Virus record (IMG/VR): IMGVR_UViG_3300025849_000106
Location: 1 to 34,922 of that record
Origin: a virus
Strand: one strand, 5' to 3'
DNA: 34,922 nucleotides
Made by a program: the position numbers and the translations under genes. The notes under the pieces were generated by a model, which saw only the letters and a list, made by a program, of their open reading frames with translations, was not told the origin of the DNA and did no database searches. The stretch's first letter is position 1, and every line of letters begins with the position of its first letter. Positions 1 through 6,940 of the stretch are shown here, in pieces.

Positions 1-1
1 T

Positions 2-469
2 GAAGATTTAGGAAAAATGGGAGACAGTAATATATTAAATAATGTAGTAGGTGGAGGTTTAATGGAACTTTTTGGTGGACCACAAGGAGGGCAAGTTGCT
101 CAAGCATTTTTAACAGGTGAATCTACTGGACAGTGGCACTTAACAGTTGGTAATCCATTGAATCCAGTTGCTGTAATTGGAAACTTAGGATGTACCAAGG
201 CTGACTTTTCATTTGAAGGACCTCTTGGATATGAAGACTTTCCTACTAGATTAAAGGTAGTGGTTGAATTACAACCTAATAGACCAAGAGATAAAGCAGA
301 TATCGAATCAATGTTTAATGCAGGTAAAGGTAGATTATATTTACCTGAACAAGGCGTATTTGACGTTGGAGAAGATTCATATGACGTTAGTGCGTATGGT
401 AATAAAGATTTTAAAGGTAAAAGTAAAGCAGAATTTTTAAGAAAGGCTGCAAAGATAGCGAATGGATAA
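2..469 (+). CDS. C-terminal part of a phage virion structural protein (5' end outside window)
   Basis: The reading frame is open to the left edge of the window, so the ATG at 17 may be internal and the gene is treated as partial. The visible part (about 155 residues) has a Gly-rich stretch at its start and a conserved-looking core that runs from a WHLTVGNPLNP motif through a GPLGYEDFPT motif to RPRDKADIESMFNAGKGRLY. I associate this pattern with structural proteins of T4-like and other large myoviruses, but I cannot give it a T4 gene number. The next gene starts inside its stop codon (TAATG at 467-471), so the two are probably translationally coupled. Its place directly before baseplate genes fits a tail or baseplate role. 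Function beyond 'virion protein' is inference. Confidence 0.75.
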   Translation, partial: EDLGKMGDSNILNNVVGGGLMELFGGPQGGQVAQAFLTGESTGQWHLTVGNPLNPVAVIGNLGCTKADFSFEGPLGYEDFPTRLKVVVELQPNRPRDKADIESMFNAGKGRLYLPEQGVFDVGEDSYDVSAYGNKDFKGKSKAEFLRKAAKIANG

Positions 470-1422
470 TGAATTTTAAAACGGTTATAGATAAAATAGT
501 AGAAGGAGGTAAGCTTATTTTAGCTCAGCCTACATTTATGTTTAAAGATAAAAAAAATGTGCCATTTAGTGAGTACATTGTCAAAGACACTGATATTGGT
601 AGAATAGATTTAATAGCCGAAGAACGATATGGAAGTAATACTGATATTGAATATATTTTAAAATTTAACGGAATATCTGATCCTTTTTCAATTAATGAAG
701 GAGACGTTTTAAAGATACCTATTGATGGATCTACTATTAAAAAATTAGAAAGACCAGTAGTTGCAATAAGTAATATAGTTAGACAAGAGTTTATTGAAGG
801 CAAAAAACTTACTAAAAAGGATAAACGAAGAATTGATTTTCTTAAAAAGAAATATAATATTAAAGAAGTACTTCCACCTAATATGTTAAAGTCTGGATTT
901 AAAAACTTTGAATTAAAAAAGGAAAACGGTGAAGATGTAATTAAAATGGGTATGGGTGCATCTACTCCAGAATCTTCATTTTCTGCACCTAAGAAGAAAG
1001 CCAAGAAAGTTTCAGTTAATGAGTCTGAAGCTGATTCAATTTCTAAAAAAATTAAAAGCGGTGCTAATGAAGAATTAACAGATGCTGAAATTGCAAAATT
1101 AGAAAATAGTGGAATTAAATCTTCTAATATTTCTAATATTTCTAATATTTCTACTAATATTTCTAAAAAGGCGTCTAAGTTAGCTACTACATTTGATGGA
1201 AAAGAAATAGGAAACCGAGGAAATACTTCTTCTAATTTCACAGCCAATATGTCAGACGCATTAGATGATGATGGTAACAAGGTAGGAAATCAATCAGTAA
1301 CTCAATCTGAACAAATTGAAGGTGATAAAGTTACAAAAACTGTTACAAAAACTATTGTAAAACCGGACGGCTCTTCTGAAACTACTCAAACTGTTACTTT
1401 TTCTAAATACGAGTCTAAATAA
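469..1422 (+). CDS. LysM-like baseplate protein (gp53-type wedge candidate)
   Basis: A protein of 317 residues. Residues about 40-87 form a LysM/tail-protein-X-like module: DIGRIDLIAEERYG, then an ILKFNGISDPF segment, ending in INEGDVLKIP. This 'D-x-I-A-x-x-x-Y-G ... N-x-I-x-x-P ... G-x-x-L-x-I-P' pattern is typical of small baseplate proteins (T4 gp53, P2 gpX) that lock onto the hub or wedge. The rest is Lys/Ser/Asn-rich and low in complexity, including an iterated SNIS stretch near residues 219-232, and probably forms an extended linker. The last about 50 residues are Thr/Val-rich and may form a beta structure. The gene starts within the stop codon of the previous gene and is followed 17 bp later by the hub gene. 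The LysM domain is seen in sequence; the gp53 role is inferred from domain and position. Confidence 0.7.
   Translation: MNFKTVIDKIVEGGKLILAQPTFMFKDKKNVPFSEYIVKDTDIGRIDLIAEERYGSNTDIEYILKFNGISDPFSINEGDVLKIPIDGSTIKKLERPVVAISNIVRQEFIEGKKLTKKDKRRIDFLKKKYNIKEVLPPNMLKSGFKNFELKKENGEDVIKMGMGASTPESSFSAPKKKAKKVSVNESEADSISKKIKSGANEELTDAEIAKLENSGIKSSNISNISNISTNISKKASKLATTFDGKEIGNRGNTSSNFTANMSDALDDDGNKVGNQSVTQSEQIEGDKVTKTVTKTIVKPDGSSETTQTVTFSKYESK
1123..1164 (+). repeat. In-frame 9-bp tandem repeat (TCTAATATT) coding SNI units
   Basis: Three perfect copies of TCTAATATT at 1123-1149 are followed by an interrupted copy with a 3-bp insertion that ends at 1161. They encode an SNI/SNIS run in the linker of the LysM-type protein. 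The 9-bp unit keeps the frame, so slipped-strand changes would alter linker length without breaking the gene. Confidence 0.85.
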
Positions 1423-1439
1423 TTTAGATAAATAATATA

Positions 1440-2957
1440 ATGGAGTTAAATAATAATATACTATCGTTAATAGAGCCTAAAATTAGACCAACTAATATTG
1501 AGCTTACAGGAGGTACTGAATCTGGTGATGGTGAAAAAACTTCTAAGTCATTTGGTACAGACTTGCCTAGAATATTGATTAACGATTATCTATTTGAAGA
1601 GTCAGATTTACTTTCATTTAAATTAAGTACAGGAATCAATAAAAAATATCCAACTGTTTCTGTCACTGTTAAAGATACTGCAGGTGTTTTTGATATTGAT
1701 CAGTTTCCAAGAGATGGTGATGTTATTACAGTTTATATTAATTCTAAAAACACAGATACTTTTAAAAGTATTCATATGGATTTTAATATTACATCTATTT
1801 CTTCACCACCAAAGGGTATACCGATGAGTGAAATGCAATACTCCTTTCAAGGTACATGTAAAGTACCTGGGCTGTTTAGTGAAGACTGTGTTGCATATTC
1901 TGAAAATAATAGTTTAAGTCATTTAGAGGAAATAGCAACCGATTTAGAATTAGGATTAGCATCTAACATTGATAATACTGACGATATTCAAAATAGACTA
2001 CAGGCTTATATTACTGCATTGGATTATATTAAAGAAACTGTAAACTCTTCTTATATTAATGAAGAAAGTTTTCAAACCTTTTATATTGATCAATATTATA
2101 ATCTAAACTTTGTAGAGATGAATAGGATTTTTAATTCTGAAAACGTAAGCATAGAGAGTATGCAAAGTAATTTTGCATCTCTAGCTAAAAGTTATAGCCA
2201 GGATACAGGTAGTGAAGATAATGATAATATGGAAAGTAAATTATTTTTAACTAATAATATACAATTTGATAAGAGTAATCTTAAAATATCTCAATTTGCA
2301 TTAAAAAATAATTCAAGTAAAATATCATTATTAAATGGATATAGAAGAGTACTTCAAATGTGGGATGAATTGGAAGATAGTGAACCCACTGCATGGGATG
2401 CTGAACGTTTAGTAGAATTCGATGTTGAAGCCTTTACAAGTAAAAATATTAGAGACGTTGAAGAACCATTAAAGGGTAGAAGAGGAGAGGCTGAATATGA
2501 TAATCATTCTAAATATAAATGGGTAGGTAGAATGCAAGACTATTCATTAGAAGGAAATGTACACCTTAATCATAAGTATTCTATATTAAATAATTGGCAA
2601 AATTTACAAGAACTTGAAAAATTAAAATTAATAGTTGAATTAGATTCTTTTAATCCTAGTCTTTATTTATGTCAAAAAATACCAGTAATGATGTACATGT
2701 ATGAAGAAAAGAAATCGGCCGCTATCGATAAAAAAGAAGAACATTTAAAAAATAAAGGTGGTAATACAGAAGACAAAGCATTTGAAAGTAAACTAGAAGG
2801 AGAATCGGAAGAAGCTCCTATCAGACAAGATGATTTTACAACTGGCCATTATATTATTGGTGGAATAGAATATATATACTCAGAAGGCAATCAAGCACTA
2901 ACTCAAAGATTAACGCTGTTAAGAAGAGAATGGCCAACAAGAGCAAATAACTTATAA
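1440..2957 (+). CDS. Baseplate hub protein, gp27/gpD-like
   Basis: A protein of 505 residues. After a disordered N-terminus, residues about 40-120 (FGTDLPRILINDYLFEESDLLSF, then PTVSVTVKDTAGVFD and a DGDVITVYI strand) look like the first beta-barrel of gp27/VgrG-type hubs. The middle (about 150-330) is helical and Asn/Ser-rich. The C-terminus returns to beta structure with a second barrel-like part (YSLEGNVHLNHKYSI, then KLKLIVELDSFNPSLYLCQKIPVMMY) and ends with GHYIIGGIEYIY and RLTLLRREWP, a terminal pattern I associate with phage hub proteins. A charged Lys/Glu insertion lies near 425-465. In T4, gp27 forms the trimeric hub that carries the gp5 spike, and a gp5-like gene follows two genes downstream. 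The hub assignment rests on family recognition and synteny. Confidence 0.72.
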   Translation: MELNNNILSLIEPKIRPTNIELTGGTESGDGEKTSKSFGTDLPRILINDYLFEESDLLSFKLSTGINKKYPTVSVTVKDTAGVFDIDQFPRDGDVITVYINSKNTDTFKSIHMDFNITSISSPPKGIPMSEMQYSFQGTCKVPGLFSEDCVAYSENNSLSHLEEIATDLELGLASNIDNTDDIQNRLQAYITALDYIKETVNSSYINEESFQTFYIDQYYNLNFVEMNRIFNSENVSIESMQSNFASLAKSYSQDTGSEDNDNMESKLFLTNNIQFDKSNLKISQFALKNNSSKISLLNGYRRVLQMWDELEDSEPTAWDAERLVEFDVEAFTSKNIRDVEEPLKGRRGEAEYDNHSKYKWVGRMQDYSLEGNVHLNHKYSILNNWQNLQELEKLKLIVELDSFNPSLYLCQKIPVMMYMYEEKKSAAIDKKEEHLKNKGGNTEDKAFESKLEGESEEAPIRQDDFTTGHYIIGGIEYIYSEGNQALTQRLTLLRREWPTRANNL

Positions 2958-2960
2958 AAA

Positions 2961-4265
2961 ATGGGCTTACTAGGAAATAGAAACAAATTTGTAAAATCTA
3001 AAGGTAGAAGTGCACATGCATATGGAGATCCAACCTTTCTTAGTTTCTTTTTATTATTTGATTGGTATGGCCCAGGGTCCCCTTTATTTAATGGAGAAGC
3101 TGCTACTTTTTTAAAAGACGTTTATGGAGATGATAAGAGAGCAGAGCAGCTTGAAAAATTTACAAAATATTTAAAAAGAATAAATCAAGAAATGCCTTGG
3201 TTTTTTCAATCAATTACAGGTTTACAAGATGCGTATGACTATGGTAAATTGGACGATGCTTTAGTATTTAAACAAGGAGCTCAGATAGAAATAGGCTGTT
3301 TAGAAACTTTAGACTTTACAATGGCTGGTATTTTTAATATGTATCAATCAATTGTATTAGATACTGATAGATATGTAAAAGTCTTACCCGATAATTTATG
3401 TTATTTTAATGTATATGTACATGTTCAAGAAATAAGAAACATCGTACCATTTGTTGGAAGTGCTAGTAGTTTAGAAAAGTTTGGAGAACAGGCGATGGGC
3501 GCTGCAAAGGATATTGCTAAGTTTAAATCACTAAGTGGAGCCGGAAGAAAAATGCTTTTAGCTCAAAAAGGAGGAGATGTTTTAGGTAAAATAGAAGATA
3601 GACTTAATTCAGATCAACTTGATTGGAAGTCAAAGGGCTTAGGTCCTAGGTTTATAACTAATTTAGGAAAGTGCATGTTTAGTTATGATAACGGTTCTGA
3701 AATGTTTAGTGAAATAACTAATAGCGAATTAGGTAATCAAGTGCAACATAAATTGAAATTTACATATGAAACAAGTAAAGTGTCTGAGGTAGAGTATTTA
3801 ACCGCATTTAATCACCAAGATCCAGACCCTCTTAGCCCATTTGATAATCAAATAATGAACGATCTAGCGAATGCAGGAATGGCAGCTGCAACTGCTATTG
3901 GAAATCAAGCCGTGACCGCTGGAACAGCAGTTGTTAAAAGAGCAGTTGAAAATTTTAAAAATAAATTATTATTAGGAAATGTATATGGAGCAAACACCTT
4001 GTCTAAAATGCAAGATGTTATGAGTGCAGGTTCTATTAACGCGCTTGGACCATTGGTAAAAGGTGAAGATCCAAGTAGAGAGCCCGAAAACGTCGGAAGG
4101 CCTATTGGCGATAATATTAATCCAGTAAGCCCACCTAAAGAAGTTGCATTAGAGTCTACTAAAATTTACGAAGATACTTCAGAAGAACAACCATTAACAA
4201 GTACAAATGCTATTAATATACCTCCACCTGAGAGTCCACTAGATAGCAGTAATATTTACGATTAA
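2961..4265 (+). CDS. Conserved virion structural protein, possible tube-fold/baseplate-tube junction protein
   Basis: A protein of 434 residues. The N-terminal half is rich in aromatic residues (GDPTFLSFFLLFDWYGPGSPLFNGEAA..., then RINQEMPWFFQSITGLQDAY). At about residue 106 comes QIEIGCLETLDFTMAGIFNMYQ, followed by a strand pair near YVKVLPDNLCYFNVYVHVQEIR. The ETLDFTMAG/VHVQEIR part resembles the strand order of the tail-tube (gp19/gp54) fold, but that is a weak call. Residues about 290-330 are Ala-rich and probably helical. The last 80 residues are Pro/Ser/Asn-rich and probably disordered. It lies 3 bp after the hub gene, which suggests a hub or tube-junction role (gp48/gp54 type). Beyond 'conserved structural protein' the function is inferred. 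Confidence 0.65.
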   Translation: MGLLGNRNKFVKSKGRSAHAYGDPTFLSFFLLFDWYGPGSPLFNGEAATFLKDVYGDDKRAEQLEKFTKYLKRINQEMPWFFQSITGLQDAYDYGKLDDALVFKQGAQIEIGCLETLDFTMAGIFNMYQSIVLDTDRYVKVLPDNLCYFNVYVHVQEIRNIVPFVGSASSLEKFGEQAMGAAKDIAKFKSLSGAGRKMLLAQKGGDVLGKIEDRLNSDQLDWKSKGLGPRFITNLGKCMFSYDNGSEMFSEITNSELGNQVQHKLKFTYETSKVSEVEYLTAFNHQDPDPLSPFDNQIMNDLANAGMAAATAIGNQAVTAGTAVVKRAVENFKNKLLLGNVYGANTLSKMQDVMSAGSINALGPLVKGEDPSREPENVGRPIGDNINPVSPPKEVALESTKIYEDTSEEQPLTSTNAINIPPPESPLDSSNIYD

Positions 4266-4273
4266 AAATAAGA

Positions 4274-4420
4274 ATGGAAGAAAAACTACAATTAAAAATT
4301 GGAGCATTTGCAAGAAGCATTGTATGTGGAAAAGTTATGGATTCACCAGAAGACATTCAATTTTATTTAAACTATAGAGTAGAAATCGAAGAAACTCTAT
4401 TAAGGTGGTCTAAGGATTAA
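4274..4420 (+). CDS. Small hypothetical protein (48 residues)
   Basis: A short open frame fills the gap between the structural gene ending at 4265 and the spike gene starting at 4436. The protein begins MEEKLQLKIGAFARSIVCGK and ends RWSKD. It is predicted to be mostly alpha-helical with a charged N-terminus. It starts 8 bp after the previous stop, stops 15 bp before the next start, and has the same A-rich start context as its neighbours. Without it, the otherwise fully packed cluster would have a 170-bp hole, which is the main argument that it is real. Small baseplate chaperones and assembly factors (T4 gp26, gp28, gp51) sit in comparable places, but no similarity can be claimed. Confidence 0.6.
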   Translation: MEEKLQLKIGAFARSIVCGKVMDSPEDIQFYLNYRVEIEETLLRWSKD

Positions 4421-4435
4421 AGGAATATATAATAT

Positions 4436-5158
4436 ATGAAGGCTGAAGAATTATATAAAGATAATTTAAGGGATACTCATTGGTTGGGAAAGGTTGTTGA
4501 TACAGCTGATCCTTTAATTGAAGGTAGATGTCGAGTGATGGTATATGGTAAGTTTGATAAAATACCAACTGAATCTATTCCATGGGCAACATCTTCTAAT
4601 AGTAACATGATAGGCAGTTATTCTACTCCAAAATTAGGAGATATTGTTTCGGTCAGATTTGATAATGGAGATATTTACCATCCTGAATATACTTATACAA
4701 TTAACAGCAACGATAGAAATACATTTAAAACAGAAATATTAGAAGCAATAGGAGCTGAGGAAGCTGTTAAAGCACAATCAATTGTATATGATGTTGATAA
4801 TAAATTTAGAATCTATTATGAACCGAATGAAGGTTTAATAGTTTCAATGGGTGATGGAATTAAAACAGAGCCTTTTATAAATGTAAAACAAACGGGTGAA
4901 ATACACATTCATACTGATCAAGAAGGTAAGGTTGAAGTATTTACAGATGGAGACGTTGAGGTCAAAGGTAAAAAGGTACATGTTAATAGCCCAGCAGTTG
5001 AGCTTGGTGAACTTGCACTTGAACAAGTAATTAAAGGAAATACTTTTCAAGCTTTATTTAACACACATACTCACACTGGAAATTTAGGACTACCTACGAC
5101 TCCTCCTATGGTACCATTAACAGGAACAGAATTAAGTAAGATAACTAAAACAGAATAA
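4436..5158 (+). CDS. Baseplate central spike protein, gp5-like (OB fold plus beta-helix, no lysozyme domain)
   Basis: A protein of 240 residues. Residues about 15-95 form an OB-fold of the gp5/gpV type: WLGKVVD...DPLIEGRCRVMVYGKF, IPWATSS, then PKLGDIVSVRFDNGD. Residues about 145-205 are short alternating beta-strands (TGEIHIHTDQEGKVEVFTD, GDVEVKGKKVHVNSPAVELG), as in the intertwined beta-helix needle of phage spikes. At about 209-214 an HTHTG motif is followed by a Pro-rich tail; such His-rich tips can bind metal in phage spikes (established for P2/phi92-type tips; inferred here). T4 gp5 (575 residues) has a lysozyme domain between OB fold and needle; there is no room for one here. The gene lies downstream of the gp27-like hub gene, as expected for a hub-spike pair. 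Confidence 0.82.
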   Translation: MKAEELYKDNLRDTHWLGKVVDTADPLIEGRCRVMVYGKFDKIPTESIPWATSSNSNMIGSYSTPKLGDIVSVRFDNGDIYHPEYTYTINSNDRNTFKTEILEAIGAEEAVKAQSIVYDVDNKFRIYYEPNEGLIVSMGDGIKTEPFINVKQTGEIHIHTDQEGKVEVFTDGDVEVKGKKVHVNSPAVELGELALEQVIKGNTFQALFNTHTHTGNLGLPTTPPMVPLTGTELSKITKTE

Positions 5159-5159
5159 A

Positions 5160-5645
5160 ATGTTAATAGATTTAGATTTTGAAATAAGACTAAGAGCTTT
5201 AATTAAATTAAAGGAGAAGGATTTACAAGACAGACTTGCAGGCGGAGACTTAACAAATGTAAGAAGAGACGACTTTATAACAACTGATTATAAAGATGAA
5301 GAGCTTGTTACACCGCCTGGCGGAATTTATAATGCCCAAAAGAATTTAGAGGAATGGATGAAAGCAAATAGGCCAGCTCCTGGAGAAGATGTAGATAAAA
5401 TTAAAAAGAAAATGTGGAGACAATTTTCTAAAGAAATGGCTAGTGAAATTTCTAAAAACGTAGTAGATTGGCTAAACAAAGATGTAATGGGCGGGCTAGC
5501 TAAAGAAATCAATGATCAGATTAAATTAGCTGATGTAACAATAACTGTTCCTACAACTTCTGTTCTTATACCGGTTCCTAGTTCTTCTCCAATTCCTACA
5601 ATTACAGGAACTCCTATTCCTCCAGCAAATGTTACAATAAGTTAA
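5160..5645 (+). CDS. Hypothetical protein of the baseplate cluster
   Basis: A protein of 161 residues that I do not recognise. The N-terminal 60 residues are helical and charged and begin MLIDLDFEIRLRALIKLKEK. A central helical part (about 65-120) contains IKKKMWRQFSKEMASEIS and ends in DVMGGLAKEINDQIKL. The last 40 residues are Pro/Thr/Ser/Val/Ile-rich (TVPTTSVLIPVPSSSPIPTI), with no charged residue, and probably form extended strands on a virion surface or a trimeric tip. It starts 1 bp after the spike gene and is the last structural gene before the S1-like gene. A spike accessory or baseplate assembly role would fit the position, but nothing in the sequence proves it. Confidence 0.55.
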   Translation: MLIDLDFEIRLRALIKLKEKDLQDRLAGGDLTNVRRDDFITTDYKDEELVTPPGGIYNAQKNLEEWMKANRPAPGEDVDKIKKKMWRQFSKEMASEISKNVVDWLNKDVMGGLAKEINDQIKLADVTITVPTTSVLIPVPSSSPIPTITGTPIPPANVTIS

Positions 5646-5647
5646 TT

Positions 5648-5658
5648 AGATATATAAT
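5648..5658 (+). promoter_or_regulatory. AGATATATAAT motif upstream of the S1-like gene (putative phage promoter element)
   Basis: AGATATATAAT lies 30 bp before the ATG at 5689, in one of the few real gaps of the cluster. The same GATATATAA core occurs before four other genes (near 6909, 21019, 32159 and 33306). A T4-like late promoter (TATAAATA at -10) is the closest known analogue. The promoter role is inferred from recurrence and position. Confidence 0.4.
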
Positions 5659-5688
5659 TCATAAGATTTAACCTTTAAAAAATAAAAA

Positions 5689-6888
5689 ATGATAGAAAAA
5701 CAAAATGCTGACTTTTTTGATAAAGATGGCAATTTCGACTGGGATGGATATGAGTCAACGTGTCCAAAAGTTTTAAGAACCCCAAACCCACACATAAAAG
5801 TAGTAAACGATAAGCATAAAGTATATAGTAGAGAGCCATATGCTCAGGAAATGTATAATAAGCTCATAGGTCACATTGAAGAAAATGACATTATTACTCA
5901 TATTAAATATGGATCTGCTTATAATGGTAAAGTGTTTGCAGTTGCAGACATGACTGCAAGTATTGACATTGGCTACAGGCAGCTTGTTTACGTTAATTTA
6001 GAAAAAGAAGATGATGAGTTTAAAGGTATGCAATCTGGAGATGAGGTTAGCGTTATTATTACATCATTAATGGAAGATGATAGGCAACCTATAATGGGCA
6101 GTGTTAGTGAAGGAACTAAACAGGCTACTTTCCAGGAAATGCTAAGTGCTATTGAAGAACAAGATACGGCATGGGTTGGTACAGTTAATAGAATGTTGTC
6201 TGCTGCTGGCTATATGGTTAATGTTAAAGGCATAGAGTGTTTTATGCCAGGTAGTCTTGCAGGCATTAATAAATTACATGATTTTGAAAGCATAGTAGGA
6301 CAAGAAATCTATGTTGTGCCAGTTAGTTTTTCTAAAGAAAGAAAAATAATGGTAGTTTCTCATAGAGCATATCTTAAAACATTAATTCCAGGTGCTATTG
6401 AAAAATTAAAAGAAACTGCAGGTGAATATATTACTGGAAGCGTTACAGGTTCTGCTAAATATGGAGTTTTCTGTGAATTCTCACAATGTTTAACTGGTAT
6501 GATTCATGTCAATGACTTAGATGGAGATACATTGGCTAGACATAAAAATAGAGAAATCGAACCAGGTGAAGAGATTAAGTTTAAAGTAAAAGATATTGTA
6601 TCTGATACTAAAATAACCTTGACTCAAAGAGACGATGTCGAATTAAATCCATGGTTAGAAATTAATAAGAAATTTAAAGTACCTTCTGAGGTTGAGGCTA
6701 CTGTAAAAACTTGTAAAGATTATGGTTTATTCGTAGAGTTAGAAGAAGGTGTAGTTGGACTATTACATGTTAGTGAAATTGGCGAGGATAATATTAAAAA
6801 ATACAAGCCAAAACAAACTATCAACGTTTTAATTACTAAAATAGAAGAAGATACTAAGAAGATATTCTTAAAATTGCCTAAGGAATAA
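5689..6888 (+). CDS. Phage-encoded ribosomal protein S1-like RNA-binding protein (four S1 domains)
   Basis: A protein of 399 residues. The two C-terminal S1/OB domains are clear: residues about 247-315 (ITGSVTGSAKYGVFCEF..., GMIHVNDL, FKVKDIVSDTKITLTQRD) and about 334-398 (VEATVKTCKDYGLFVELEE, GLLHVSEIG, INVLITKIEEDTKKIFLKL). Both carry the usual G-x-V...YG-F-V-...G-hHVS pattern. Two more divergent repeats can be made out at about 65-140 and 160-225 (AWVGTVNRMLSAAGYMVNV). The architecture is that of a shortened ribosomal protein S1, which binds single-stranded mRNA and helps its entry to the 30S subunit. The gene has its own upstream gap with a promoter-like motif and ends in a hairpin. It is the first of three non-structural genes inside the baseplate cluster. 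Likely role: directing host ribosomes to phage mRNA, or RNA protection; this is inference. Confidence 0.85.
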   Translation: MIEKQNADFFDKDGNFDWDGYESTCPKVLRTPNPHIKVVNDKHKVYSREPYAQEMYNKLIGHIEENDIITHIKYGSAYNGKVFAVADMTASIDIGYRQLVYVNLEKEDDEFKGMQSGDEVSVIITSLMEDDRQPIMGSVSEGTKQATFQEMLSAIEEQDTAWVGTVNRMLSAAGYMVNVKGIECFMPGSLAGINKLHDFESIVGQEIYVVPVSFSKERKIMVVSHRAYLKTLIPGAIEKLKETAGEYITGSVTGSAKYGVFCEFSQCLTGMIHVNDLDGDTLARHKNREIEPGEEIKFKVKDIVSDTKITLTQRDDVELNPWLEINKKFKVPSEVEATVKTCKDYGLFVELEEGVVGLLHVSEIGEDNIKKYKPKQTINVLITKIEEDTKKIFLKLPKE

Positions 6889-6898
6889 TTTAGGTAAT
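6873..6898 (+). terminator. Hairpin over the stop codon of the S1-like gene (weak terminator or processing signal)
   Basis: ATTGCCTAA (6873-6881) can pair with TTAGGTAAT (6890-6898), giving a 9-bp stem with one G-U pair and an 8-nt loop that contains the stop codon (6886-6888). There is no T-run afterwards, so it is not a classical intrinsic terminator. It may slow or stabilise the 3' end of the upstream message. A promoter-like motif follows 10 bp later. Confidence 0.3.
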
Positions 6899-6907
6899 AA
6901 ATAAATG

Positions 6908-6920
6908 TGATATATAAATA
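6908..6920 (+). promoter_or_regulatory. TGATATATAAATA motif upstream of the amidoligase gene (putative promoter element)
   Basis: The site contains both the GATATATAA core found before other genes in this window and a perfect TATAAATA, the T4 late-promoter consensus. It ends 20 bp before the ATG at 6941, leaving room for a short leader. Together with the hairpin at 6873-6898 it suggests that the amidoligase/acyltransferase pair can be transcribed separately from the S1-like gene. Confidence 0.42.
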
Positions 6921-6940
6921 AATAATTTATTTTATATTGC

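Noticed and set aside
525-1280. 251-codon antisense open frame
   Set aside because: It lies wholly within the LysM-type gene; its Leu/Ser/Ile-rich product is what reverse translation of Lys/Asn-rich coding DNA gives.
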